From contig NZ_PXYG01000012.1 of NCBI RefSeq assembly GCF_003012775.1, positions 1 through 64,000 of the forward strand: 64,000 nt of DNA, in the 5' to 3' direction. Under the pieces are notes generated by a model. The model saw only the letters and a program-made list of their open reading frames with translations, was not told where the DNA came from and did no database searches. Positions 27,116 to 37,119 of the stretch are shown here, piece after piece; the stretch's first letter is position 1, and every line of letters starts with the position of its first letter. This DNA is from Zobellella endophytica. GTDB taxonomy: Bacteria; Pseudomonadota; Gammaproteobacteria; Enterobacterales; Aeromonadaceae. The translations under genes and the position numbers were made by a program.

Positions 27116-28222
27116 ATGTGGTTATCCAAACCTTTGGGCGAGCGCCAGACCCGGGTTTTTCTGGCGGTATTACTGGCGGCTCTGCTGCTGGTGAGCCTGG
27201 CCAACCTGCTGCTGCCGGCGGGCCATCCACTGCACGTGTCCACCTACACCGTCACCCTGCTCGGCAAGTACCTGAGCTATGCCCTGCTGGCGGTGGCGGT
27301 GGACCTGGTGTGGGGCTATCTCGGTATCCTCAGCCTGGGCCATGGCGCCTTCTTCGCCCTGGGCGGTTACGCCATGGGCATGTACCTGATGCGCCAGATC
27401 GGCGACCGGGGCGTGTACGGCCACCCGGAGCTGCCGGACTTTATGGTGTTCCTCAACTGGGATAGCCTGCCCTGGTACTGGGCCGGCTTCGACATGGCCT
27501 GGTTTGCCTTTCTGATGGTGCTGCTGGCGCCGGGACTACTGGCGCTGGTGTTCGGCTTCCTGGCGTTCCGCTCGAGGGTCACCGGGGTGTATCTCTCGAT
27601 CATCACCCAGGCGCTGACCTTCGCCCTGATGCTGGCGTTTTTCCGCAACGAGATGGGCTTCGGCGGCAACAACGGCCTCACCGACTTCCGCGAACTGCTG
27701 GGCTTCGACCTGCGTGCCGACGCCACCCGGGTGGGGCTGTTCATCGCCTCCGGCATCGCCCTGGCGCTGGGCTACTGGCTGTGCCGGGCCATCGTGCTGA
27801 GCAAGCTGGGCCGGGTGTGCGTGGCCTCGCGTGACGCCCAGGCCCGTACCCGTTTCATCGGCTACCGGGTGGAGCGGGTGCAGCTGTTCGTGTTCGTGGT
27901 GTCCGCCATGCTGGCCGGGGTGGCCGGCGCCCTCTACGTGCCCCAGGTGGGCATCATCAACCCCGGCGAGTTCTCGCCGCTGTTTTCCATCGAAATCGTG
28001 GTGTGGGTGGCCCTGGGCGGCCGCGCCACTCTCTACGGCGCCGTGTTGGGTGCCCTGCTGGTGAACTACGCCAAGACGGTGTTCACCGGGGTCATGCCCG
28101 ACGCCTGGCTGTTCGCCCTCGGCGGCCTCTTCGTGGTGGCTACCGTACTGTTGCCCAGGGGCATCGCCGGCCTGCTGGCCCGCCGCCGTTCTTCCACCGC
28201 CCCCAAGGAGGCAAGCGCATGA
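27116..28222 (+). CDS. urtC: Urea ABC transporter, permease UrtC
   Basis: Second permease of the urea importer, 368 residues of LivM type with about ten hydrophobic segments. Family motifs include VDLVWGYLGILSLGHGAFFALGGY and EIVVWVALGGRATLYGAVLGA. The gene starts 3 bp after urtB and its stop overlaps the urtD start (ATGA), so UrtBCD are translationally coupled. Confidence 0.94.
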   Translation: MWLSKPLGERQTRVFLAVLLAALLLVSLANLLLPAGHPLHVSTYTVTLLGKYLSYALLAVAVDLVWGYLGILSLGHGAFFALGGYAMGMYLMRQIGDRGVYGHPELPDFMVFLNWDSLPWYWAGFDMAWFAFLMVLLAPGLLALVFGFLAFRSRVTGVYLSIITQALTFALMLAFFRNEMGFGGNNGLTDFRELLGFDLRADATRVGLFIASGIALALGYWLCRAIVLSKLGRVCVASRDAQARTRFIGYRVERVQLFVFVVSAMLAGVAGALYVPQVGIINPGEFSPLFSIEIVVWVALGGRATLYGAVLGALLVNYAKTVFTGVMPDAWLFALGGLFVVATVLLPRGIAGLLARRRSSTAPKEASA

Positions 28223-29064
28223 ACATGTTCAAAGCCCTGGCCCGCCGGGATCAGGTGTTCGACTTTATGGTGCCCGAGGTGTCGCCGGTGGACGTGCGCC
28301 ACGGCCCCATCCTCTACCTCGAGGACGTGAGCGTGAGCTTCGACGGCTTCAGGGCCATCAACAACCTCAACCTCACCATCGACGACGGCGAGTTGCGCTG
28401 CATCATCGGCCCCAACGGTGCCGGCAAGACCACCATGATGGACATCATCACCGGCAAGACCCGGCCCGATAAGGGCCAGGTGTGGTTCGGCAGCAAGCAC
28501 AACCTGCTGCGGCTGTCGGAGCCGGAGATCGCCACGCTCGGCATCGGCCGCAAGTTCCAGAAACCCACGGTATTCGAAGAGCTGACGGTGATCGAAAACC
28601 TGGAGCTGGCGATGGCCGCCGACAAGCGGGTGCTGCCCACCCTGACCGCCCGGCTGAGCCCGGCGCAGCGGGATCGCATCCACGAGGTGGTGGCGCTGAT
28701 CGGGCTCAAGTCCGCCGGCCACGAACTGGCGGGTATCCTCTCCCACGGTCAGAAGCAGTGGCTGGAGATCGGCATGCTGCTGATGCAGCGGCCCCGGTTG
28801 CTGCTGGTGGACGAGCCGGTGGCGGGCATGACCGAACAGGAAATGGAGCTGACCGCCGAGCTGCTGACCCGGCTGGCCGGCAAGGGCAAGCAGTCGGTGG
28901 TGGTGGTGGAACACGACATGGGCTTCGTGCGCTCCATCGCGCGCAAGGTGACGGTGCTGCACCAAGGCTCGGTGCTGGCCGAAGGCACCATGGATCAGGT
29001 ATCGAACGACCCACGGGTGGTCGAAGTGTACCTGGGGGTAGAAAGCGGCGCCGAGGTGGCCTGA
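28219..29064 (+). CDS. urtD: Urea ABC transporter, ATPase UrtD
   Basis: A cytoplasmic ATPase of 281 residues of LivG type. Walker A is GPNGAGKTT, Walker B is LLLVDEPVAGM and the switch His is in VVEHDMGFV. The signature helix reads LSHGQKQWLEIGM, typical of UrtD rather than the LSGGQ of other ABC proteins. I chose the ATG overlapping the urtC stop; a longer reading frame runs back into urtC and is artefactual. Its stop overlaps the urtE start (TGATG). Confidence 0.95.
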   Translation: MNMFKALARRDQVFDFMVPEVSPVDVRHGPILYLEDVSVSFDGFRAINNLNLTIDDGELRCIIGPNGAGKTTMMDIITGKTRPDKGQVWFGSKHNLLRLSEPEIATLGIGRKFQKPTVFEELTVIENLELAMAADKRVLPTLTARLSPAQRDRIHEVVALIGLKSAGHELAGILSHGQKQWLEIGMLLMQRPRLLLVDEPVAGMTEQEMELTAELLTRLAGKGKQSVVVVEHDMGFVRSIARKVTVLHQGSVLAEGTMDQVSNDPRVVEVYLGVESGAEVA

Positions 29065-29762
29065 TGCTGACAGTCGACAAATTGAACCAGTTCTACGGCG
29101 AGAGCCACACCCTCTGGGACCTGAGCCTGGACATCCCCCGCGGCCGCTGCACCTGTGTGATGGGCCGCAACGGCGTGGGCAAGACCACGCTGCTCAAATG
29201 CATCATGGGCGAGGTGGCGGCGAAGAGCGGCAGCATCCGCCTGGACGACGGCACCGAACTCACCAAAAAGCGGCTGGAGGACAGATCCCGGCTCAGGCTG
29301 GGCTATGTGCCCCAGGGCCGGCAGATCTTCCCGCTGATGACGGTGGAGGAAAATCTGCGTACCGGCCTGGCGGCCCGGGGCGACGGCCTGCGCCGGATCC
29401 CGGAGCGGATTTACCAGCTGTTCCCGGTGCTGAAGGAAATGCGGCAGCGCCGGGGCGGGGATCTGTCCGGCGGCCAGCAGCAGCAGCTGGCTATCGGCCG
29501 GGCCCTGGTGCTGGAGCCGGAGCTGCTGATCCTGGACGAGCCGGGGGAGGGCATACAGCCCAACATCGTCGCCGATATCGGCCAGGTGATCCGCCGGCTG
29601 ATGGAAGAAGACGGACTCACCGTGCTGTTGGTGGAGCAGAAGCTGCCCTTCGCCCGCAAGTACGCGGATCGCTTCGTGATCCTGGATCGGGGCCGGGAAG
29701 TGGCCAGGGGCGAGATCGCCGAGCTGTCCGATGATCTGGTCAAGCGCCACCTGACGGTGTAG
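29064..29762 (+). CDS. urtE: Urea ABC transporter, ATPase UrtE
   Basis: The second ATPase, 232 residues, of LivF type. Walker A is GRNGVGKTT, the signature is LSGGQQQQLAIGRAL, Walker B is LLILDEPGEGIQPN and the switch His region reads LLVEQKLPFARKYADR. It pairs with UrtD to power urea uptake. The gene begins inside the urtD stop codon and is the last of the operon. Confidence 0.95.
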   Translation: MLTVDKLNQFYGESHTLWDLSLDIPRGRCTCVMGRNGVGKTTLLKCIMGEVAAKSGSIRLDDGTELTKKRLEDRSRLRLGYVPQGRQIFPLMTVEENLRTGLAARGDGLRRIPERIYQLFPVLKEMRQRRGGDLSGGQQQQLAIGRALVLEPELLILDEPGEGIQPNIVADIGQVIRRLMEEDGLTVLLVEQKLPFARKYADRFVILDRGREVARGEIAELSDDLVKRHLTV

Positions 29763-29810
29763 CGGATCCGATCAGTCCAGAGCGCGGCATCGATCTTGTT
29801 GCACTGCAAA

Positions 29811-29840
29811 AACAAAAAAGCCCGGGCAACCGGGCTTTGT
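29811..29840. terminator. Terminator between urtE and the DUF4168 gene
   Basis: A 9-bp stem AAAGCCCGG / CCGGGCTTT with a GCAA loop. The T-rich tail is on the minus strand, so it best serves the minus-strand gene. It could also slow urt transcription. Confidence 0.7.
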
Positions 29841-29908
29841 CATCAGGCTACAGTTCCGCCAGGGCGGGCCATTACATGGGGCAAGGATGCCGCTGTGGCC
29901 GGTTTTGC

Positions 29909-30277
29909 TCAGCGCAGGGCCTCGAGTCGCTGCTGCAGTTCGGGATCGGTCTGCAGCTGGTTGGCGATCAGGTTGTAGTCTTCCACCGACAGGCCGGACT
30001 CGTTGACCGCGTCCACCATCTTTTCATTGGCTTCCTGCTGGATGACCTGGGCTTGCTGCTGGTCTTCCACCTGGCTCAGCTCGGCCATGGCCTGCTCCTG
30101 GATTTCGGAAATATGGTTCAGGGCCGAGGCAAATTGTTCCAGCTGGGCATCATCGATGCTGGCGGCCGGCTGGGACGCCGCCGGGGGCGCGCTTTGGGCA
30201 TCGGTCTGGGCGTGAACCGGGGCGGTGGCCAGCAGCAGGGCGGACAGCAGGGCTGAAGCGGTGAGGGTCTTTTTCAT
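29909..30277 (-). CDS. DUF4168-type exported protein
   Basis: A small exported protein of about 122 residues. A signal peptide (MKKTLTASALLSALLLATAPVHAQ) precedes a Gln/Ala-rich linker. The helical DUF4168-like core has QQEANEKMVDAVNESGLSVEDYNLIANQLQTDPELQQRL. The function of the family is unknown; members are small periplasmic or surface proteins. I preferred the second of two adjacent ATGs because AGGAG is 6 bp before it. It stands alone, convergent with urtE and divergent from the sensor kinase gene. Confidence 0.75.
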   Translation of the reverse strand: MKKTLTASALLSALLLATAPVHAQTDAQSAPPAASQPAASIDDAQLEQFASALNHISEIQEQAMAELSQVEDQQQAQVIQQEANEKMVDAVNESGLSVEDYNLIANQLQTDPELQQRLEALR

Positions 30278-30474
30278 CATGGACTCCTTGGTCACGGTGT
30301 GTTTGATACCATCAGAGTTAGGCTCGAATCGTGCCAACTCCCATGCTTTAAATTTATCTTTTTGTATTTAAAGAGTTTTTATTACTCAAACCGACTTCTG
30401 TCGTACCCCATCCCGGCCCGAAGGGACTTTCGTGTATCTTTTTGTCATAGTAGGAACTATCCACTTGAGACAAA

Positions 30475-31921
30475 ATGACTCACAACATGCACAACAGCAC
30501 ACACCGTCGAGCGGCGGGCGGCGGCATCGGTCGGCGGGTGGTACTTTATGTGGTACTGCCGCTGTGGCTGATCCTGGCGCTGGGCATCGGCCTGACCATG
30601 CACGTGGTCGGCCTGGAGCAGAAAGAGCGGCTTAAGGAAGACATCAAGCTGATCGCCCGGGCGGTGCGCGGCCCCATCGGCGACGCCCTGAGCGAAGGGG
30701 ATCTGGCCGGGGTGGAGCGCACCCTGTCGGCGGTGTTTTCCATCGGCCAGGTCTACGGCGCCTCGGTATTCGACGCCGACGGCAAGGTACTGGCCTCGTC
30801 CGGCATCGCCGATGTCAGCCTGCGCAACAGCCCGGTGGCGACCCGGGTGATGCAGACCGGCGAGAATCAGGAGCTGTATCAGCAGACCGCCGGCAAGGAC
30901 GTGTTCTCCCAGTTTGTCCCCATTACCGATGCCGGTGGCCGCATCAACGGCCTGATCCAGATCACCCGCCGGGCCAAGGATTTTGACCAGTCCTTCGAAC
31001 TGCTGTTCAAGACCGCCTGGCTGAGCTGGCTGGCGTTCGGCGTGCTGATGATGGGGGTGGTGACCTGGGGTCACTACCGGGGCCTGGGTCGCCACGTCAA
31101 CGCCCTGGTGGCGGTAATGGACAGGGTCAAGGCCGGCGACTGGCAGCAGCAGGCCGAGGTGGCCGGCCCCCAGGAACTGCGCCGCATCGCCCTGGGGCTG
31201 AACGACATGCTGGCGGAAATCCGCGACCACCAGGCCGAGGAGCGGGCGCTCAACCGGCGGCTGCGGCACCAGCAGAAGATGGCGGCGGTGGGCACGGTGG
31301 TGGGCGGCATCGCCCATGAACTGGGGGCGCCGCTCAACGTGATCGACGGCCGGGCCCGGCGATTGCAGAAGCAGACCGATCAGCCGGAAGCCCGGCGCCA
31401 GCTGGAGGCCATTCGCGGCCAGGTATTGCGGTTGTCGCGCATCGTGCGCCAGCTGCTGGACTTCAGCCGCCCGGAATCCCGGGAGAATGAGCCGGTGGAG
31501 CTGAACCGGCTGCTGGAGCAGAGCTGTGCCGCCGTGCGGCACGAACAGCTGTCCGCCGCCCGGCTTTCCCTGCAACGGACCGCGTCGCCGCTGTGGCTGC
31601 AACTGGATGGCGCCCGGCTGGAGCTGGCGCTGGTCAATGTGCTGCGCAATGCCCTGCAGGCGGCGCAAAGCCGGGTGCAGGTTCGCGTGCGGGAGCAGGA
31701 GGAGCGGCTGGCCATCGAGATCACCGACGACGGTCCCGGCTTCGCCCTCGGCCCCGACCAACTGCTGGCCCCCTTCGTCACCACCAAGCCCAAGGGCGAG
31801 GGCACCGGGCTGGGACTGGCGATAGTGCACAACATCATGGCCGAACTGGACGGCGGCCTGACGCTCACCGCCGCACCCGGTGGCGGTGCCCGGGTAACCC
31901 TGACCCTGCCGAGGAATCTCC

Positions 31922-31929
<8 letters not shown>
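30475..31929 (+). CDS. Membrane sensor histidine kinase, NtrB-like family
   Basis: A 484-residue kinase with two membrane helices (about 22-46 and 181-199) bounding a periplasmic sensor segment. A HAMP-like linker and a HisKA domain with His281 in GGIAHELGAPLNVIDGRA follow. The HATPase has an N-box (NVLRNALQAA) and G boxes (DDGPGFALG, GTGLGLAIV). It overlaps the next gene, which encodes a sigma-54 activator, so the two form a system like those for dicarboxylates or amino acids. The signal is not evident; location suggests nitrogen or carbon sensing. Confidence 0.9.
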
Positions 31930-33276
<1,347 letters not shown>

Positions 33277-33280
<4 letters not shown>

Positions 33281-33627
33281 CGCCCGGCGGCGATCACCGA
33301 GATCTCCACCAGCAGCTCGGGGCGGGCCATGGCGGCTTCCACGCAGGCGCGGGCAGGGGCATGACCTTCGGGCACCCAGGCATCCCACACCGCGTTCATT
33401 TCGGCGAAGTCGGCCATGGTTTTCAGGTAGAGGGTGGCGGAGAGGATTTGCTCCCGGCCGGAGCCGGCTTCCAGCAACAGTTCGTCCACTTTTTCCAGCA
33501 TGGTGCGGGTCTGTTCGGTGATATCCTGAGTGGCGTCCTTGCACACCTGGCCGCACAGATAGAGGGTGCCGTTGTGCTTGACGATACGGCTCATGCGCTG
33601 GCCTGTTTGCTGGCGTTCAATAGTCAT
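33277..33627 (-). CDS. RidA family (YjgF/YER057c) protein
   Basis: A 116-residue RidA-fold protein. The pattern [36 protein letters not shown] and the closing [12 protein letters not shown] are typical. ARACVEAAM retains the Arg that binds carboxylates in deaminating RidA members. It may hydrolyse reactive enamine/imine intermediates. I chose the ATG behind GGAGT; a longer frame overlaps the divergent MOSC gene. It faces that gene across 97 bp and converges with the regulator gene with a 4-bp overlap. Confidence 0.9.
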
Positions 33628-33724
33628 TTGTACTCCTTTGATACGATAATAATGGCAACATCCGCCAACCATTACCGATTGATCTGCGGATGTAAACTTT
33701 TTGGGATAAAAAGGGTGGAATAAT

Positions 33725-35524
33725 ATGGCGGTGATCACGGGGCTCAATCTTTATCCGATCAAGTCGGCAGCGGGACTGGCGGTACCGGACGCCTGGGTAT
33801 CGCGCGAAGGCTTGCGCGGCGATCGCCGCTACATGCTGGCCAGACCGGACGGCACCTTCATCACCGCCCGCACCCACCCGCGGCTGCAGCAAGTCCGGGT
33901 CAGCCCGGTGGCCGGCGGCCTGGAACTGCATCATGGCAACCAGCAGCTGTCGCTGCGCCACCAGCAGTTCGTGCTGCAGCCGGTGGCCACCGGGGTATGG
34001 AGTGACAGCTTCACCGCCTGGAGCACCCATCCGGCGTTCGACGCTTGGTTCAGCCGGATTCTGGATGAGCCGGTACAGCTGTTGTGGCTGGGCCAGCATT
34101 CCAACCGCTACCGGGAAAAACTGGGCACCGGCGTCAGCTTCGCCGATGGCTACCCCCTGCTGCTGATCTCGGAAGGGTCGCTGGCCGATCTCAATCAGCG
34201 TGCCGATGCGCTGATGCAGATGTCCCAGTTCCGCACCAACCTGGTGGTGCGGGGCGGCCGCCCCTTCGAGGAGGACGGCTGGCAGCGCATTCGCATCGGC
34301 GAGGTGGAATTCCTGGTAGCCAAGCCCTGCAGCCGCTGCATCATGACCACCATCGAACCCGGCTCCGAGCGCTTCAACCGGATGAAGGAGCCGCTCGCCA
34401 CCCTGACCCGTTACCGTCGGGGCGACGACGGCGAGGTCTATTTCGGCCAGAACCTGGTGCCGCTCAATGAGGGCGAGATCAGGCTGGGCGACCAGATCGA
34501 AGTACTGGAATACGCCCCGGCGCCCATCTATCCGGATACGGCGCCCAGGCGCCGACAACTGGTGTGCGTGGAGCGCGAGTCCCTGGCCCGGGACATGGAC
34601 ACCTACTGGCTGGAGGCGCTGGACAGCAAACCACTGGCCGATTACCAGCCGGGCCAGCATCTGCCGGTGGCGCTGGATATCGACGGCCGGCGCCACCTGC
34701 GTCATTACACCCTGAGCTCCAGCCCCACCCGCCCAGGCCGCTACGGCATCAGCGTCAAGCGCCAGCCCGACGGGGTGGTATCCAACTGGCTGGCCCGGGC
34801 GCTGCACCCGGGCAGTACCCTACAGGCCCGGGCGCCGGCGGGGGATTTTTACCTGCGCCCCGCCGAGCGCTACCTGTTGTTGTCGGCAGGCTCGGGGGTG
34901 ACCCCCATGCTGTCCATGGTGCGGGCCATGGCGGATCTGGACCGGCTGCAGGACGTGCACTTCCTGCATGTGTGCCGCGCCGAGGCGGACATTCCCGCCG
35001 CCGCCGAACTGAAGGCGCTGGCCAGGCGCCACCCCGGCCTGCGACTCGATTTTGTGCTGACCCGGCCGGAGCGGGGCTCGGGTGGCCGGCTGGAGCTGGC
35101 CCAGCTGGCCGGGATACCGGCGCTGCAGCAGCGGGACGTCTACCTGTGTGGCCCGGCGGGCTTTATGCAGCAGGCCAGATCCTGGTTGCTGGCGCTGGGG
35201 GTGCCGGCGGGACGCATCCACCAGGAGAGCTTCGGCGGCCCGGTCGGTACCGATGTTGCACGTGAAACCAAAGCGGTGCGGGTGAGTATCGGCGGCCATG
35301 AGTTCACCGGCAACAACCAGCAGGATCTGCTGACCCAGGCCGAAGGCCAGGGCCTGCAACTGCCCTGGTCGTGCCGCGCCGGCATCTGCGGCAGCTGCAA
35401 GCAGAACCTCAAGTCCGGCGAGGTGGCGCAACCCGAGGCCCCGGCCCTGTCGGCGGCGGAGCGGGAAGCGGGCGTCGTCCTGGCCTGCTGCTGCGTCCCC
35501 CTGTCGGATGTGGAGCTGGAATAA
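33725..35524 (+). CDS. MOSC domain - ferredoxin reductase - [2Fe-2S] fusion protein
   Basis: A 599-residue fusion. An N-terminal MOSC beta-barrel and MOSC domain (1 to about 265) carries Cys202 in AKPCSRC, the probable molybdenum ligand, resembling E. coli YcbX. An FAD domain follows (RHYTLSS, 326-332), then an NAD(P)-binding domain ([10 protein letters not shown], about 387-396). A plant-type ferredoxin with Cys550, Cys555, Cys558 and Cys588 ends the protein. All parts of an electron path from NAD(P)H to a molybdenum centre are in one chain. By analogy to YcbX it may reduce N-hydroxylated compounds; this is inference. It diverges from the RidA gene. Confidence 0.88.
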   Translation: MAVITGLNLYPIKSAAGLAVPDAWVSREGLRGDRRYMLARPDGTFITARTHPRLQQVRVSPVAGGLELHHGNQQLSLRHQQFVLQPVATGVWSDSFTAWSTHPAFDAWFSRILDEPVQLLWLGQHSNRYREKLGTGVSFADGYPLLLISEGSLADLNQRADALMQMSQFRTNLVVRGGRPFEEDGWQRIRIGEVEFLVAKPCSRCIMTTIEPGSERFNRMKEPLATLTRYRRGDDGEVYFGQNLVPLNEGEIRLGDQIEVLEYAPAPIYPDTAPRRRQLVCVERESLARDMDTYWLEALDSKPLADYQPGQHLPVALDIDGRRHLRHYTLSSSPTRPGRYGISVKRQPDGVVSNWLARALHPGSTLQARAPAGDFYLRPAERYLLLSAGSGVTPMLSMVRAMADLDRLQDVHFLHVCRAEADIPAAAELKALARRHPGLRLDFVLTRPERGSGGRLELAQLAGIPALQQRDVYLCGPAGFMQQARSWLLALGVPAGRIHQESFGGPVGTDVARETKAVRVSIGGHEFTGNNQQDLLTQAEGQGLQLPWSCRAGICGSCKQNLKSGEVAQPEAPALSAAEREAGVVLACCCVPLSDVELE

Positions 35525-35557
35525 CCAAAAAAGGGGAGAGTTGTTCCCTTTGCCAGC

Positions 35558-35598
35558 CTCGGTGCTACCCTCATGCGGGCGGGCCGCCCGCGCCCCAA
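35558..35598. repeat. Dispersed GC-rich palindromic repeat, copy 1
   Basis: A palindromic core around CGGGCGGGCCGCCCG lies within a unit running from CTCGGTG to GCGCCCCAA. A near-identical unit occurs at 54496-54535, so this is a dispersed intergenic repeat rather than a simple terminator. Confidence 0.65.
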
Positions 35599-35736
35599 CG
35601 GGCGTGAATCCTCAAACCATGGCGGCGGCCCATACACCAGGATGGGTCAAATTACAAACTGATCGGTGCTTTAGGTAAGTTCGAAGCGTTGTCGGCAGTC
35701 TGCGGCGTCAATCAATCAATGACTCCGTCCCTTTAT

Positions 35737-36843
35737 TTAGTTGCCGAAGTCCCTGTCTTCCTGCAGCAGCTGTTGCACATCCTTGAGGGTTTTCAGCTGC
35801 TTGAGCAGCTTGCTGTTGTGCCGAATATCGGCTTTGAGCTCCCTGGCGTGCTCGGCAAACTTGCGGTCGCTGGAGGTGCTGCCCAGGTGCCGGAAGCGGT
35901 TCCAGATGGCCGCCTCCAGGCTCTTGTCGATGAAAACGGATTCGTATTGTTCTTCCAACTGACGCAGCTGCCGGCGCAGCAGCTCGTTGATGCCGTCCAG
36001 CTCCTGTTGCCCGAGTTGCTCCAGGGCGGCGCTGTCGAGGTGTTGCCGGTGCAGTTCGAGCAGGGTGTGGATGTCGTTTTCCTGCCTGGCCGCCAGCAGT
36101 TGCTGCATCTGCTCGTGCTTGACCGCCTTGTGGGCCTTGTCCTGCTCCAGATCCGGGTGCAGCCTTTTCGCCAGCTGCTTGTACAGGCGGTGGATCAGCG
36201 CCTTGCCCGCGGCCTGGCCATCGGTCTCGTCGGGGCCGAAAATATCATCTGCTTCCTCTTCTTCGTCTTCTTCGTCCTCCTCCAGCCAGTCCTCGTCGCC
36301 TTCTTGCATCTTCTCCATCATTTGTTGCAGAAAATCGGCCGGGCTGTGCATAAAGAGGTCGATGTCCTCGTCGTCCAACTCCAGGCCCAGCTCCTGGTAG
36401 AGATCGCTTCGGATTTTCTCGCGCTCGGATTCCGTCAGCGGCAGGGTATCGGGCTGGGGGTAGTGCTGCTTGATCAGGCTTTCGAAGCGGACCAGCAGCC
36501 CGGCCCTGTCCAGCTCGGGATCGGCGAAAGGGTTGCTGGACAGCACCCCCAGCTCGTCCTGTATCCAGTCGCAGAGCTCGTCCCTCTGCCACCGGGTCAG
36601 GGACTTGCGGGAGAGAAAGGTCAGCAGCCGCTCGATCAACTGGTACTGGCTGCGGGCCAGCTCCTGTTCCAGGGGCAGTATTTCGGCGTTAAAGCGATCC
36701 ACTATCTTGCGGACCCGCTTTTCCTGGCCCGCCAGGCGAGTTTTCTGCTTTTCTATCTTCTCCCACAGCAGCTGGAACTGGCCGGCGGGCGTGTGCTTGG
36801 CTGTTTTCTTCGGCTTGGGCCTGGTGGTGGCGAGTCGGGTCAT
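35737..36843 (-). CDS. J-domain-like coiled-coil protein
   Basis: A 368-residue soluble protein with long charged helices. The segment around residues 225-275 reads ALIHRLYKQLAKRLHPD, then QLLAARQENDIHTLLEL. It has the HPD tripeptide and helix pattern of a J domain, so it may stimulate a DnaK-type chaperone. An acidic run (EEDEEDEEEEADD) precedes it. The N-terminal third is predicted coiled coil (QFQLLWEKIEKQKTRLAGQEKRVRK). I used the ATG; a TTG 21 bp upstream is an alternative start and neither has a strong ribosome site. It stands alone. Confidence 0.7.
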   Translation of the reverse strand: MTRLATTRPKPKKTAKHTPAGQFQLLWEKIEKQKTRLAGQEKRVRKIVDRFNAEILPLEQELARSQYQLIERLLTFLSRKSLTRWQRDELCDWIQDELGVLSSNPFADPELDRAGLLVRFESLIKQHYPQPDTLPLTESEREKIRSDLYQELGLELDDEDIDLFMHSPADFLQQMMEKMQEGDEDWLEEDEEDEEEEADDIFGPDETDGQAAGKALIHRLYKQLAKRLHPDLEQDKAHKAVKHEQMQQLLAARQENDIHTLLELHRQHLDSAALEQLGQQELDGINELLRRQLRQLEEQYESVFIDKSLEAAIWNRFRHLGSTSSDRKFAEHARELKADIRHNSKLLKQLKTLKDVQQLLQEDRDFGN

Positions 36844-36990
36844 GTCGGCGTCGGTATCGGGCAAAGAGGGGACCTATGTTAGAGGGAGTGGCGGGGCAAA
36901 GGCAATTGCCCTTAAGCGGGCAACCCGGTTGTTGAAAGAGCCATCATCCTATTTCTAGATAGATATTTTTCCTTCAACGCCGCTGTTTAA

Positions 36991-37060
36991 CAGTGGTCAT
37001 CTCCGCGAAGGCGGAGATCCACGAAGCATGGCACTGGACTCCCGCCTTCGGGAGTGACAA
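36991..37060. repeat. Dispersed double-hairpin repeat, copy 1
   Basis: Two perfect hairpins, ATCTCCGC-GAAG-GCGGAGAT (36999-37018) and ACTCCCG-CCTT-CGGGAGT (37038-37055), form a REP-like unit. An inverted copy with the same two modules occurs at 47071-47132. Confidence 0.75.
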
Positions 37061-37119
37061 CGGGGCCGAGGGAGGACTCGGGATCAGCAGTCTCGCAAGG
37101 ACTGCTGATCGCTTCGAGC

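Noticed and set aside
28003-28218. N-terminal extension of UrtD
   Set aside because: It lies wholly within urtC in another frame. The ATG overlapping the urtC stop is the natural start.
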